NCBI GenBank assembly: GCA_032207245.1
Contig: CM063510.1
Location: forward strand, 159,120,847-159,184,846
Source of the DNA: Pardosa pseudoannulata
Lineage: Eukaryota > Arthropoda > Arachnida > Araneae > Lycosidae
Direction of reading: 5' to 3'
Length of the DNA: 64,000 nucleotides
Shown here: positions 22,721 to 36,300 of the stretch, piece by piece
Layout of the letters: the number at the start of each line of letters is the position of its first letter
Position numbering within the stretch: the first letter of the stretch is position 1
The notes under the pieces: model-generated
The model's database searches: none
The model's input: only the letters and a program-made list of their open reading frames with translations
Told to the model about the DNA's origin: nothing
Made by a program: the position numbers and the translations under genes

Positions 22721-25700
22721 TAATTTAAAATTAACAATCTCTGTATCTTCTTAAATCTAGAATGTTTTTTTGTTAAATAGGAGATATAAGGATGAACTTT
22801 CATTTGTGTACTTTTGATTATTCTCCTTTTCTGACCTATCATTTATAATTCAAGACGACAGTGGACTTATAAAACTAATTATTTTTATTTTTAATCAATT
22901 TGTTTTAAAACGTAATACAATCTAGAAACATTTATATAAAAGTGGCTCGAATTTCTAGCTGGTAGACTCAGATTTCGAGATATTAGTTATTTTGAAATAA
23001 CTCCACAGAAATTGCTTTACAAGTATCCCCTTTACACATAATATGACTATTTTGTTTATAACATACTTACATTACTTATAAAACTGAATCGTTATCAAAA
23101 ACTTAGAAAGTTTTGTTTCCCCCCTACAGAATTAATACATACATACTAATTTTAACCACTTTTTTTTATACGCTGTAAAATAAGGAACAAAAATGGTTGA
23201 TACATTTTAAAGAAGTAAAACAGTTAGAAATTCTCAAAAATATGAAAAATTTTGTTATTAGTAGTAATTTTATTGTACGTTTCTCTAATAATTATATTTA
23301 TTATAGGATAATGTATATTACGAAAATATTTTTGTTTTTCAATCTTAGTTACATGTTTTAATTCAATCTAAAACTTTCAGCTCTTTGTTCGTTTCACTGA
23401 AAATCCACTGTCACCTTAAACTGATAAATCCTCACTAATAATAATCTGTTATCTCCTTTTTTCTAAAAGAATGACCTGTTCAACTCTTCCCGAAAAACTT
23501 TATATTTCACCTTGTATATTTCGCTCGCATTTCATTTTCATCGTAACAAAAATTCACCTACAGTATGCCAGGATGTTTCCCATGAATATGAGCTGTCGGT
23601 CTGAATTTTTAATAGAATCATGAAATGTTTGTAAACAAGCAGTTGTGTGAAATTGGCACATGTGCAATAATAACATTAAAAATATTCAACAATAGGCAAT
23701 CTTTCAACTCTGCAGTTAAAAGCAACTTTTTAAGTAATTTTAGGAATTCTGTTAAAAATCATGTTCGTGGAACGACAGTCTTCGTGAATTTTAGCATACA
23801 AAATATTTAGATTAACAGTAACTTTTTATACGTTTATGAAATATCTGCTTTTTCGAATTGAAAAGGTACAACAGCAACAAAAAAATATGCTTTTTGTCCG
23901 ACTGCGGTAGTAAAAAAAGCCCATTTAGAGAGAGTCTTGTGGCGGAAATTTTATACGATCTCAAAGCAAAAATAAGGGATAAAATTTGTAAGAAATTTTA
24001 AATAAAAACTCTGTAAAGTAGATACGATTACTGTGTGATTTTCATGCCGTCCACCGAATGAGACATTTTCTTTACTTAATATGTAGAAATTTTGAATCTA
24101 TAGAAATTTTGGAAAAGAGCATTTAAGAAAAAGTATATAAATTTTTGCCGCTGCAAGACTATTTTGATAAATAATTTTCTAAATTTCTAATATGCCTTTG
24201 TCAAAATAATCTGAGCTTATTTAAGTTTAGAAGAGCTTCCCGAGTAGTTTACTTAGGCTCTTAAAACAGTATATATACATATATATGTATATACACACTC
24301 ACATGTACATGTATTAATATTTCATATGTCTACAACATTAAAGAAAGCTAAAAGAGAAATACTCAAAGCATATGGAACAATTCATCAAAATAACTAATCG
24401 CGTTATCCTCATAATCTAAGTATATTTAATCTGGTGGAAATCTAAACAGAACTAGTACTTCGGGCTTTAAATCCTGCTTCCCCTCCCCATCCCCCACAAA
24501 ATAATAATAAAAATAATTCATGCACAAAATGGAGGGATAGAAATCCTAGGAGTCATTTAAAAATTTGTTTTAGTGGTTATTCAGTTTAATGCTGATGGAA
24601 CATAAATAAAAACACGTAACAATGCCGGTAAAATAATGAGCCCATTAAATAAACCTTTACAATTACTTTGCCTCGTTCACTTTAGTTTCAGCTCTATCTA
24701 CTTTATCAGTAAAAGTAGCTTTACCGTGAATTCTCGATTTAACGAACAAATTATGAAAATCCGCAAAAATGTGCAAGTGTAAGTTGAAGTCAGAGAAGTC
24801 ATTTGGTGGATAGTCGGTGCTTATCCATCTATGTAGTTTCAAAAACTAAGCAGAATATTTACTAGTTTAAGCGTTGTGATATAATGTAATTATGCTTCAG
24901 ATAGTGTACCTCAAGAAAATATTCGGAGTTTGTCAATCGAATAATATAAAGCAATTCCATATGCATTTGGACGTAAGTATGCATTTATAACGCCGTGAAT
25001 TTTAAATACGGGAAAAGTTTTCATAAGGAGTAAAGAAATTTTAAATAAATTCATAAAGAATAACGCCCACTCAGCGGTAGGTTAAAAAAGTTTTAAGAGA
25101 CAATCTAGACCAGATTTTAAGCGAAAAAAATCTAGTGAAACCGGAAGTAAATACGCGAGGAAAATCTAAATTTAGAAATCAGAACAACCAATTATCACCT
25201 ACACACATATATACATATAAATTATCAAGTCTGTTTCATCGAGGATTCACCGTGTTTATCCTTTCCTTTAGAATACATGCTTTGCCAATTCTACCATTTG
25301 TGACATTATATTGAGAATAAAACTTAACCAACCCGCTGAATTTCTACAGCCAAGTATGGATTTTCGATTTCATTTTTGACCTCAGATCGTTCTAAAAAAC
25401 AGAAAATGGTAGACTTCCGAAAAATGAGTTACCTGTAAAAGTACTGCGTGTAAATAAATAGATGGGAACTTAAGTCGTAAAGGGCTAGGTCTTTGCTGTA
25501 CTGTACATTGTACTGTAGAGGCTACTGATGTTTCTGTTTAGCTGCCTAATCAGTTAACACAATCGAAACAAAAGAACATAAAACAAACGTCTTTATACTT
25601 CGTAATGTTTGATTTGTCTTCGTTCTATAAACTTATATTCTTAAATGTCAGGGGTTTTTCTGTTTCTTTGTTAGTTGTATAGAAACTTTACTCATCTATG

Positions 25701-28700
25701 TTTTGATTTAGTACTGTTTATGTATCCTGGAAGTGTGTATGAAATGAATCATTGTTTCTTTCATTTTAATTTAAGCCATGTTCTCTACAGAGCTGCATCT
25801 GCTTTTAATATAAAAATAGAATTTCGCTTTCAATTCTATTTTTTATATACATTCTACAAAATTTGCAAAAAATATTCTGCTAAATTTTGAAACTTGTATT
25901 CAGAGTAGAAAAGAAAAACAGAGGCATTTATCCTTTTTTCAGAAAATTCTAAAGGTTATGAGTTTAAATACTGAACAAGAATTACAGATTTCTGATTGAT
26001 TGGACGTTCTCTTTCATGCGATTATCGGCCTCCGAAGGAACCCACGATTTCATCGATCCATTACTCAAGCGCGTCAAACTTAAAAGGCAGTTCTAAAATT
26101 AGAACAATGGTTTAAATTATAAGTATGCTGTACATAAAAAAAGTATTTCATAGAATTTATATATGAGTGTCTTTTTCATTCTAAGAGAAGATTGTTGTGG
26201 CTATGGGTTTCTTCGAAACCAATGTGCAATAATGTAATCATTTTCATAAGTGTTAATAATTCTGAGAACAATAACTGTGGTGGGCTAGCCTGCAAATCTC
26301 ATGTTTCAAAAACAAATTGTATACTGAAGGGCAAACAGTCTGTTAAAAAAATTTCACTTAGCCCGCAATTCGGTGTAAATTGTGGAATGTGAACCTTATC
26401 CTGAAGAGTACCATTTACCTATAAATTCAAAGAAAACATTTTCTTTTTGAAAAATGTAATGATAAGCAAAAGTAATTGACAGAAGTGCAACATATTTCCG
26501 GACATTTTCTGAAAACGTGCCATTTTATAATACTCCAAACCTTAAATTATTATTGAGAAGACAAAAGAAAATTTTGATTTATATCATTTAAAATAAATGC
26601 TATTTAGTTTATTCCCTTTTCTCTATACAATTATCTTTACAATTCTATCTTCCTAACGTTGCCAGATTTCAAAGTTTAAAAACTTTGTTATGAGACGAAC
26701 TTTTATTGATACTATTAATTAAGATATTGTTTTGAAACAGTATATATAGAGAGAGACTGTACGAAACAATATTTTAATATATAGTTATATTAATATATGT
26801 TATGGAAAATAATATATATATATGTATTATTTGCTATAACTTATATGGATTTCACTAGCTAAGTGAAAAAACTGATTTCAAAATTATTTGTCTCAAATAT
26901 TTAAATGCAGAATGCAATGTCTTACAGTCACTGTAAATTTAACAGGTAATAAGCCTGCAGTAAATGCACTGTTAATTATATTATATCCATTGCCTTATTT
27001 CCATTGAGGTGGAGAAGAGTTATATACTTAAATACCCCCAAAAATATAATTATAGTTCTGATATGGAAAAACCATTATAAATTCACATTTTCTATATTTC
27101 ACAAATTATATTCATCAAATAAATCCCAGCATTAATTTAATTAGTTTACTATTATAAACATAGCATGGCATCCAATAAATGAATTTCTACCTTTAAAAAA
27201 TACTGAATTTTGAATTCTGACTAATATGATTAGCTATGAATGACAGTGACTCATGTGCTAGTCAAAGTGACGCCATATTCCTTTCAACAAGACTAGACTT
27301 AGGGTAAAAAGAACACTCTGTAAATTGATATTTTGTCATAAATGAATGTATGTAGGGTCCAATATAAAGTGCTTATTTGCTATTATTTTGTGTAGCTTAA
27401 ATTAAGCTAATTGTTATGTATAACATGGATATCTTTTAGTTCACTATTTTCCTGGTACAGAAGTCCATTTCATACGAAGATTTGGTAGTACTTGCCTTTC
27501 ATCAAAATCATTAAATATGGAAATGAAAGCACTGGTTAATGTATTCACACTTCTACAATGTTACTGCATTGCTCAAATACTAATTAATATGTTATATGCA
27601 CATATACAACTTTCTATTGTGCTCTTGCTTTTAAGTTCCACAAATTTCATAGAAAAAACAGATTCTACGGCAATAATTTTTTATGACAGGCTATTTTTTT
27701 TAAAAAACAGTTCTTTACCTGTTATGATTAAAAGTGTGTTCAGTTATTTCTGTTGCAATTAAATTAGTCTCCTAAATCAACTGTTCATTTATTAACTATC
27801 ATTTCTTGAAGTGAAACTATATTTATCAATTTGATTAATTTTCATTTTTAATATCATTAATACCAATAAAAAGTGTAGAGAAATTTCTTTTTACTTAATT
27901 TTTTCAATTCATTTTATGGTACTTTCCAAATGGGAAATGTTGAAAATCAACTTAAAAATTGTTGATCAGACCTTTTGAATTTTATCAAAAGTCACGACTT
28001 TACTTGTTCCCACTGATGGAATTTTAAATATTTCTGCTGGCCAGAAAGTATGTTATACAACAATTTCAATCAAAAGCATTTCATTTCATTTGATGTAATT
28101 TGCTGATTGTATAAATATTTCTAGATGTAATTTGTTGTTATGTGCCAAATACACTTATTCTATACATATAACTGTTATTTAAATAAATCTTATTTATACT
28201 GTCTGTGTTGTACATGAATGCTTCCTTTAAATAAAACACAATCTACACCACTGATGAGTAAACTACAGTTCATGGATTGGACATGGTCCCCTTAGAGGTA
28301 TTTGGCCTGATGCAGGTTTTAAAACAATAGTTAAGAAATATTTTGTGTCAGAGTTTAAAAAAGACTGCTTAAGACTAGAATGTGTGTTGGAGTCATTTTC
28401 ACTCTTGGAAAGTATATATTTTATAATATTTAGTAATATATATCTATGTATATGTGTGTAAGTGTATGTATATATATATTATACACACATATAATATATA
28501 CTTCTTCTTTACAAGAACAACAGCCCTTTATAGGCCTTGCTTGCCTCAACCACATGCTCCATCCAGCATCTTCTATCATTAGCGACTCTTCTCAAATTCC
28601 TGATTTTTAAAGTATTACATTTATCACATTTTTCAGTGCACCTCCTTTAACAAGATGTGCACATTCCAAGGACCAATTCTCAAGTCTTTTCTGTCGCACC

Positions 28701-28929
28701 TTGCGCGTCCCCGGCTGCAGTTTCAGATGTCTGCACGCCTAGTTTCTACCTGCTTGCGTATGGTTACTGGAGCAGGTATCTTGGGTTCGATTAAAGCCTA
28801 TATGGCCGACAATTAATCACAGCAGTGACAAAACTCTGGATTAACCATTTATTATTAAGAAGATTTGTTAAAACATATGTATACTTCAAATCATACTCAA
28901 AACAGGGCTGAAATAAGACCGAGGAAAAA
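22721..28929. other. Intergenic, no gene seen
   Basis: AT-rich DNA downstream of FGF. Open frames here (e.g. 25675-25890, 27517-27762) show no recognisable family or splice-linked partner. It holds TA/CA-rich simple sequence near 24270-24300, 26740-26830 and 28420-28505. Confidence 0.55.
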
Positions 28930-29370
28930 AAAAGAATGGTGCCAAGCGGAAAACACCTCTCTCAGTCTCAGCTCCTTTCACCAGAATGTCCGTTCTCCGT
29001 CGATCTGAGCAGGCATCTCTCTGCCACTCTTCTTTGCGAGGGCCGGGGTGGAATCCCCCCTCTCTTGGTCAAGCTTTCTCCTCCACGGGAAAAATGTCCT
29101 TTTCTGCAGCTGGCGAGGGCGGGGTTGGCATCCATCGCCCCCTCTTGTTGAACCTCTCTGGAACAGGGCTTGCCCACCCTCTCTCGGGGTGTCCGTCTTC
29201 GACTGCCGAAAAAAACCAGGGGGCCCATGTAACACCAACTCGTGTCTTGAGTCTCGTATTACATTTTCCAGGAAGACCAGTCTTCTGATATAATCCCCAG
29301 GTGTAGGGTATCTGGCTATACCCCCAGGCAATAGGTACTCATTTTGGTCACCACGTACAACATGCATAAG
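28930..29370. other. GC-rich island of unknown nature with a 129-codon minus-strand frame
   Basis: An abrupt GC-rich block lies in AT-rich surroundings. The minus strand is open from 29367 to 28978 (129 codons, Arg/Gly/Pro-rich second half), but overlapping frames are open too, as expected from composition alone. No domain is recognised. The text caagacacgagttggtgtta followed by a G/C-rich leader (minus strand) is reminiscent of an LTR end and downstream leader of a retroelement, but no primer-binding site is proved. It could be a transposon leader, a CpG island or a real short exon. Confidence 0.35.
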
Positions 29371-29430
29371 CTACATTAGGACTATTGTTTTGCACCTGGT
29401 CACCACATGGCTGATATATATTTATATATA

Positions 29431-30175
29431 CAGTCTGTATCGGTTATATGGTCAGCTCAGCAGTCCAGAAAAATCAGACCATATAAGCGGGATGACCATG
29501 TATACCAAACAATACAACCCTATTGTGCATATACTGTGCATATATAATCCATAACAGAATAGCCTTATCCACATTCTCATAAGGTGACAAGCTCTGAAGT
29601 TTTCTTTTTTGATCACTGATTTCAACTCTTGAGGAGCAAAGTCTGGCAGCTAAAATGCTGTTTAATGTCATCCGGGTAATCGAATTTGCTTTGGCGGAAG
29701 CAGCCTTTGAAAGATTAGATTTTTAAAATTTTTCAATCAATTCATTTTTGGCAGAAAATGATAAATTCTTTCTTTTCAAAGCCATAATTAAAAAATGAAT
29801 GTTCTTATTCGTGACGTCTGATCCAAATGCAACACAATTTTCCTTTACTTGTTTAGTCTCAATTTCAACTTAAGCAGGGAGAGATAACTTCAACCCATAA
29901 ACAAACAGATGTCCACCTCTTGTCAGGGGGCAAGAGAACTGAGAGAAGTGAGAAATTTCGATGAAGAATCTACACTAACAAGAAAGGGGTAAAGGGAGGG
30001 AAATAAAGGCTTAATTCAGGTCATCTCTGATTTCGCACTAACTTTTTGAAATAAAAAAAAAAAAAAAAAAAAAAAAAAAATGACTGTATAAGCAGTGTGC
30101 ATTTAATACATGTTCCCTATTAAGTTAGACGGGACTTTAGAAAACTGACCATATAAGCAGGCGACCATTCTAATA
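29431..30175 (-). mobile_element. Tigger/pogo-like DNA transposon remnant with CENP-B-type N-terminus
   Basis: On the minus strand, a start at 29785 gives MALKRKNLSFSAKNELIEKF, like the first helix of Tigger/jerky/CENP-B DNA-binding domains. The frame 29671-29474 holds KLQSLSPYENVDKAILLWI, the equivalent of the second (HTH) CENP-B domain. Frames are broken between them. The left end CAGTCTGTATCGG follows TA; atatggtcag motifs occur inverted at both ends (29455, 30153). The catalytic domain is absent. Confidence 0.65.
30053..30080. repeat. A28 homopolymer
   Basis: 28 As inside the Tigger-like remnant. Confidence 0.95.
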
Positions 30176-31418
30176 AATTACATATTCTATATATGCTTCT
30201 TCATCTTCTTGCTTATTTTTCTGATCTGAATCAGATCTGATCCATGACATTGTTTGATTTAAGTACATCTATGACTAAAGTTGGTTGCTTCAAAAGATCC
30301 CTATGTACAAAATTAATGCAGTTAATTAGATGTTGTGCAGTGGCCACTTCAATATTACACTCGGTACAAACAGTGAAATTTAATACAATCCAATTATAAT
30401 AATAAATAATTTTAATATAATATAATATAATTATAAACTAATAACTATATTAGATTCTAATAATCTGGGTATAACAGTAGACACTGTATAAAATTTCTTG
30501 GAGATATTTTCTTGAAATTCTATTTAAATAAATAGAATTTAATATATAAGGGATTATTCCCATGTCTCCCTGAGTAGGTATCGAATAATAATTATGGAAT
30601 TTTGATGTATGTCTCATCTAAAAGCTAAGAAAATTTTCCTTTTAGATAAATATTTTTTAAAAATTTGTAAAATATATAACCAACATTAACTCTCATTAAT
30701 ATTTTAAAATTTACAAGAGTTAATGATCCAACTACTCATCCTCTTATTAAGAAAAATAATAATAATAACAATGGGATTTTTAAATTTCTTTATAAGTCCA
30801 AAATGATCAGAAGATATTTTATATGCAGTTTTCTCAGCACCAACAGATGAAATTAACCAATAGCATAATAAACAAGTTTAGTAATGTGATCTTTAGTAAA
30901 TATTATTTTGAATCTTATTTTTAAAATACAAGATAGATCAATATAGCATCTGAATGAAGCTCAAATGGAAATGTAACATCAGAAATATCTGCAGAAATAA
31001 ATTTTGCAAATTTATAGGAAGATTCACAGATTTTTAATTATTTAATTTACTCATTACTTTTTGGCTATTGTGCCAATATTTTAGCATGCTTTACATGGCT
31101 TTCAACTAGTTTAATAATATGCTTTTAAATCATATTATAAAATAACAACCTGATAGATCATATGTTATTCTTTCAAAAAGTTGCCAGCCTGCCTATAAAA
31201 CTTGGCAGATTAGATACATTTTGAGAGTTGTCAAATGCACTTGCAATGTATCGGATTGAATTTTCTATTTTGGTTACAGAGTTTATAAAAGAAGTTTTTA
31301 TGGAAAAGAAAAGTTTCTCATTATCCTTTATATATATATATATTTTCAATGTTATTCTGGCAAACAAATGTTACCCTATAAGAGTAAAGCAAAATTTAAA
31401 CAATTTATGAGGAATATA

Positions 31419-31424
31419 TTTATT
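31419..31424 (-). terminator. Candidate poly(A) signal of CCDC25
   Basis: AATAAA on the minus strand directly follows the stop codon. If used, the 3' UTR would be unusually short (about 30-40 nt). Confidence 0.4.
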
Positions 31425-31439
31425 ACAGAAATAACAAAT

Positions 31440-31472
31440 TTACATAAACTCATCAGAATCTTCAGCATCATC
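31440..31472 (-). CDS. CCDC25: CCDC25 terminal exon
   Basis: An acceptor (tttttag) precedes 31472. Eleven codons read [10 protein letters not shown] and stop TAA (31442-31440). The acidic tail with DSDEFM-stop is a family signature. It starts in phase 0. An AATAAA on this strand lies at 31424-31419, only 15 bases past the stop. Confidence 0.75.
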   Translation of the reverse strand, partial: DDAEDSDEFM

Positions 31473-33325
31473 CTAAAAAAGGAGAAAAATATTGCCTTAT
31501 AAATAATAATCTAAAATTAATTAAATTTATGAAAAGTAATCATCCTCTCTTACCTGATTGGCAAAAGGTTAATTAACTTAACAGCTACTAACAATCACCT
31601 CAAACAAATGTTTCTCTGTGTTTCCAAATTCAAATAGCTTTTCTTGAAATTGAGTTTCTGAATGCAATGCCTATCAAAGTGAGTATTATGTTTACTTCAA
31701 CAGATGTAGTATTATAGGATATTCAACGTGTTTAGTTTTGGCCCTTTGTTGACCAAAATAGTCACCAAGGGTACACTTATACATGGTTAGAACATTTTAA
31801 AACCAAACTCAGTAATCAGGAGATTTCAATACAAAATGAAATGTAACTGAATTGTATATTAGATGAACAAAACAATGTAAAGACAAAAAAGTAATTTTAA
31901 AATCAGAAGCACCAATATCAACTTTGTATTTTTACCATGATTACAGTAGAAAAAAACATTATTAAATAGGTAAATCTTGACTAAAAATCAATTGGTTAAA
32001 TGATAAAATAATAAAATTGAAAATAGCCTACCCATATCAGAAAAAAATCAAAAACATTAGCAGAAAAAAAATTACTATCAAACTGAAATTTACAAACAGT
32101 AAAAATAATAGCTGTTTTTATGAAATAAGGCGATTTCACGCAGCATGGCATATCTCAACTTAAGACAATTCTGGCTTTAGTTTCAAATGGAAGGACAGTT
32201 TACTGTTTGTCTATTGGCTATTGTAAACATGAAAATAAATGTGAAGGGCATTATAGTAAGTCATGACATCGCAACAAATTGCTCTACGGTATATATGCAT
32301 TCATAGATAATCCAAGGAATGAACTATTTTTAAATTAACACTCAAGGAGTGAATTCAATCATTTCAAAACTAACTAATCACAAAAACAAAATTTAAAACA
32401 CAAGCTAAAATCACAAAATATATTATTCTGAAAGATCTCACATCTATTTTTAATATTGTTTTTAATAATCACTTTAATTTTTAAAAATTTATAGTTTAAA
32501 AAATTATTTTATCAGGATTTCCCATGATTTTATCAGCAACCTTAATTGCTGAGATTGGCAGCATCTAATAAGTGATTATATTGATAAGTTTCATTATATT
32601 GAATATAATTCACAAAATAATAAAATACTACATAATAATCTGGAATTATAAATTAAATCAACTTTAAAAAGCATTTTCATTACTAAAGCAAATTCATTTT
32701 TTAAAAAAAAAAAGGCTATTTTGAGGTGTTTTGCATGAACAGATCATAGCTATAATGATCCTCTAAGTTTTGTGACAAAAACCAAAATTGTATAAATCAT
32801 GTATTTAAAAAAAGAAAAAGAAACCTTTGTGGTTTTTGTCTATTTTAGCATTTTTTACACTTACAAATGTACTGGAATAACATTTCTCCTTGAAAAAAGT
32901 TTTTCTTAATTTTTCTAACAAGCAAATATAAATTTCAAGTCATAATTTAAATATTTTGACCTTTGACATACATGGGCCATACATTTGCCATATATAATGT
33001 AATACTTACTTGTAATACATGGAATATTTTTCAGAAATTTATAAATTTTTATTCATTTGTTGGATTTTTTTGAAACTGATATCACATTGAAGAGAAATCA
33101 AAAGATAATAGACAACTTGAAAAGTTGTAGAATTCCAATGATGTTTACTCAAAATTTTTATTAAAAGTGGAATGCTTTTTGTTTGTTACTGTACATTTTT
33201 TTAATTAATAGAATGGGTATTTTATTATATTAACCCATTCAGGACTGCTGAAAAGAAAAACAAATGCTTCCCCCAAGGCCATGCAATTTTCTCTGTTAAG
33301 CCTAATTTCATTTAATAATTTATAT

Positions 33326-33356
<31 letters not shown>

Positions 33357-36300
33357 TTTAGAATTACCATCATTAGGAGTAGCTCGACAAACCAGAAATG
33401 GATCCAAGGCTTTCTTTTTGCAAGACTTTCAAGCAATCCTCTGGGTGACAACTGTTTTCCAGTAACTGACATTTGATACCTTGAAGTCCTTGTTTATCTC
33501 ATCTTTGGTCTTCTTTTTCTTTGTCCATGTGGTTTAGCCAAAAACACCCTTTTTTCTTAAGGGGTTTGAGTTATTCATTTGACAAACATGAGGAGCCCAG
33601 TTAAGTCTATTGATTTTTAAATACTGAAATATGCCTGGGTCTTAAAATTTATAAATCTTCCATCCCTTTATTTCATTGTTTTTTTAATGAATGTTTTCTC
33701 AGTTGAGCTATCCAATTTTTAATACCTTCCTGTTTTCAGTACTTTAATCATTTTATTCTAAATTACCTTTATTTCCTAAATATATTTGTATTTTAAATAT
33801 GTTTCTGCATAAGAATATCTTAATTCTCTATTTTTATTTCATTATCATTTGTACTTAATATTTATTTCTATTATGTCCTTCCTATTCATTTTAATAGCTC
33901 ATTTCAAACAATTTTATTTTATTTATAACACCATCACAACAATATTAAAATCTGCACACATTGCCTATTTAAAAAACAACTAGAAATGGACAGGTATCAT
34001 GGATTCCAAAAAATTTGTGAAACTTTTCTTGCTAAGTTTCATCTATGTAGGAGCATAATTACTAAACATACTAATTTAAAACCTTCAAAATGTTAATTCT
34101 TTCAGTTTAACAGATCATTTTTCTTCACAAACGATTTCTGTTCAAATTACATTATGGATGAATAAAAGCTATGAAGTTTATTGGGTATTATTACATTACA
34201 ATAACTTCAGGACAGCCAGCAATATTCCTTAGTTGGCAGTTTTCCTGGTAGATTCTATATACATTTTGAATTAATTCTATTTTATATACATTCTGTATGT
34301 ACTTTAAAACTTTTATTCATGCCCATAAGTCACCTAGCAAGCAAGGCACACTGGATTATTAATATTAGTAAATGTTCAATACTCTAACAATGCTCCCTTT
34401 TTTATGTAATGTTTTTATGTAATGAATAGGAAGATTGAGAAAAAAATCAGCAAATTTATGCTCCAGGTAAAAAGACAGTTTATATAGTCCAAAAAAGTTA
34501 TGTCTTTGTCTAGCAGTTTCCAACCTGGGAGGCACTAGTTATTGCCAGATGCAGTATTTATATGTTAATAAAAACTAATTTTTAAACTAATTTTTTTAAA
34601 AATCTAATTTTTAGAATTATCATCATTAGAAGTAGCTCGACAACCCAGGATGGATCCAAGGCTTTCTTTTTTCAAGACCTTCAAGCAGTCCTCTGGGTAA
34701 CATCTGTTTTCCAGTAACTGATATTTGATACCTTGAAGTCCTTAATTATCTCATCCTTGGTCTTCCTCTTTTTCTTTGTTCATGCAGTTTAGCCAAAAAC
34801 ACCCGTTTTTTAAGAGGGTTTGAGTCATTCATTTGACAAACATGAGCAGCCAGTTAAGTCTATTGATTTTTAAATACTTAATTACGTCTGGGGTCTTAAA
34901 ATTTATAAATCTCTACAGACTAATCCAAACTCATTTTCTTTAATGCCACCAAGAATTGACCTTCAAACTCTTTTTATTTTTTTTAATACCCAAATGGGTT
35001 ATATCTAATTTTGTCAATGTCTATGTTGCACAGCCATAAGTCAAAAGAGATCTAATGAAGGCTATGTATAACAGAAACTTTGTTCTAGAAATAAATTTTG
35101 ACCCAAGAGGAGTTTTTTTACCCATAGAAAGCTTCACAAGCAACAACAATTCTGTTTTTAATTTCTGACAAAATATTATTTTGGCAATTAACTTCAGATA
35201 CCAAGTATTTAAAACCTTGTACTGACTCAAAAATGTATGTGCTCAAAGTAGCATTGGAAGGACTTTGGCGAATATTTCTTGAGGAATACATATTTTGTTT
35301 TCTCCTGGTTTATATTTAAATTCATAACCCTTGCAGCCAAGTCAAAATATCAGCAAAAATCTTACAATCCCAAAAACATTGTCAGCATAAGCAAGAATTT
35401 AAATGGACTTTCAGAATATATGGCCCATTTAAGGTTGATACCCGAATTTCTTAGGACCTTTTCTAAAATAATGTTAAAAATTAGACCTGAAATCGAATCC
35501 CCTTGTCACACTCTGTTTAAGATGTAGAGCTTGTCTGATAATTTACTTTGAATTTGAATTGTTTTTGTTTAGTTCACAAATATAACAATCACCAAAGAGA
35601 TAAGCTTAGATGGTATATACATCTCCTCCATTGCATCAAATAGCTTTTCTCTGTTGATACTATCAAACCCAACTCAAAAATCAGTAGACAAATAGTGAAA
35701 ATCAATACCAAATTTGAAGGTCTTTCCAAGAATATGTCTTAATCCAAAGATATGGTCATTGGTGGATTTGCCCCTTTGTAAGTTACATTGATAATTTTTT
35801 GATTTTACAATCAACTAAAGGTAGCAGTCTTTCAAAAAGAATATATGAAAAAATCTAATAAATTGTACAGAGGAAACTTGATGCCTCCTCTGTACAACTC
35901 TGACCGCAAGATTGCATCATCCTGGTTCATGCTAGGGGTAACTGAGACCCCTATAAAAGAAGATTGGCTGGAGCCAAGAGGGGGACTTTCTCTTTGAGAA
36001 CTGTTTTGGAGGAGTTTGTTTTGGTGGAGCTCAAGAGGAGTCCACTTATCTCTCCGATTGCCGGAGTTTGCTTTGCTTTAGAGACTGCCAGCATCTCTGC
36101 TTTTACTAAGAAGTCGACTTTCGAGTTTGGGATCTCATTCCTGTTATCTTTAATATTTTTTCTACTTCGTGCTTAGAAGTAGATTGCTGAGAGTGACACT
36201 TACTGTCATTTCGGATCGACCTGCATCCTTCGTTTCCTCAGTGTACTCCAGCGTGATATGCATTCTGAGTATTTCGAACATCAGAGTAAAAGTCGACTGT

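Noticed and set aside
31544..31570. Possible CCDC25 exon ending ..GCCAATCAG|gtaaga on the minus strand, which would give ..NQ before [10 protein letters not shown]
   Set aside because: The matching frame meets a stop (TAA) four codons upstream and no acceptor is available between them; only two residues fit the family.
31935..31980. Plus-strand text reading MITVEKNI, similar to the CCDC25 TVEKK motif
   Set aside because: It is on the wrong strand for CCDC25 and ends in a stop after ten codons; treated as chance.
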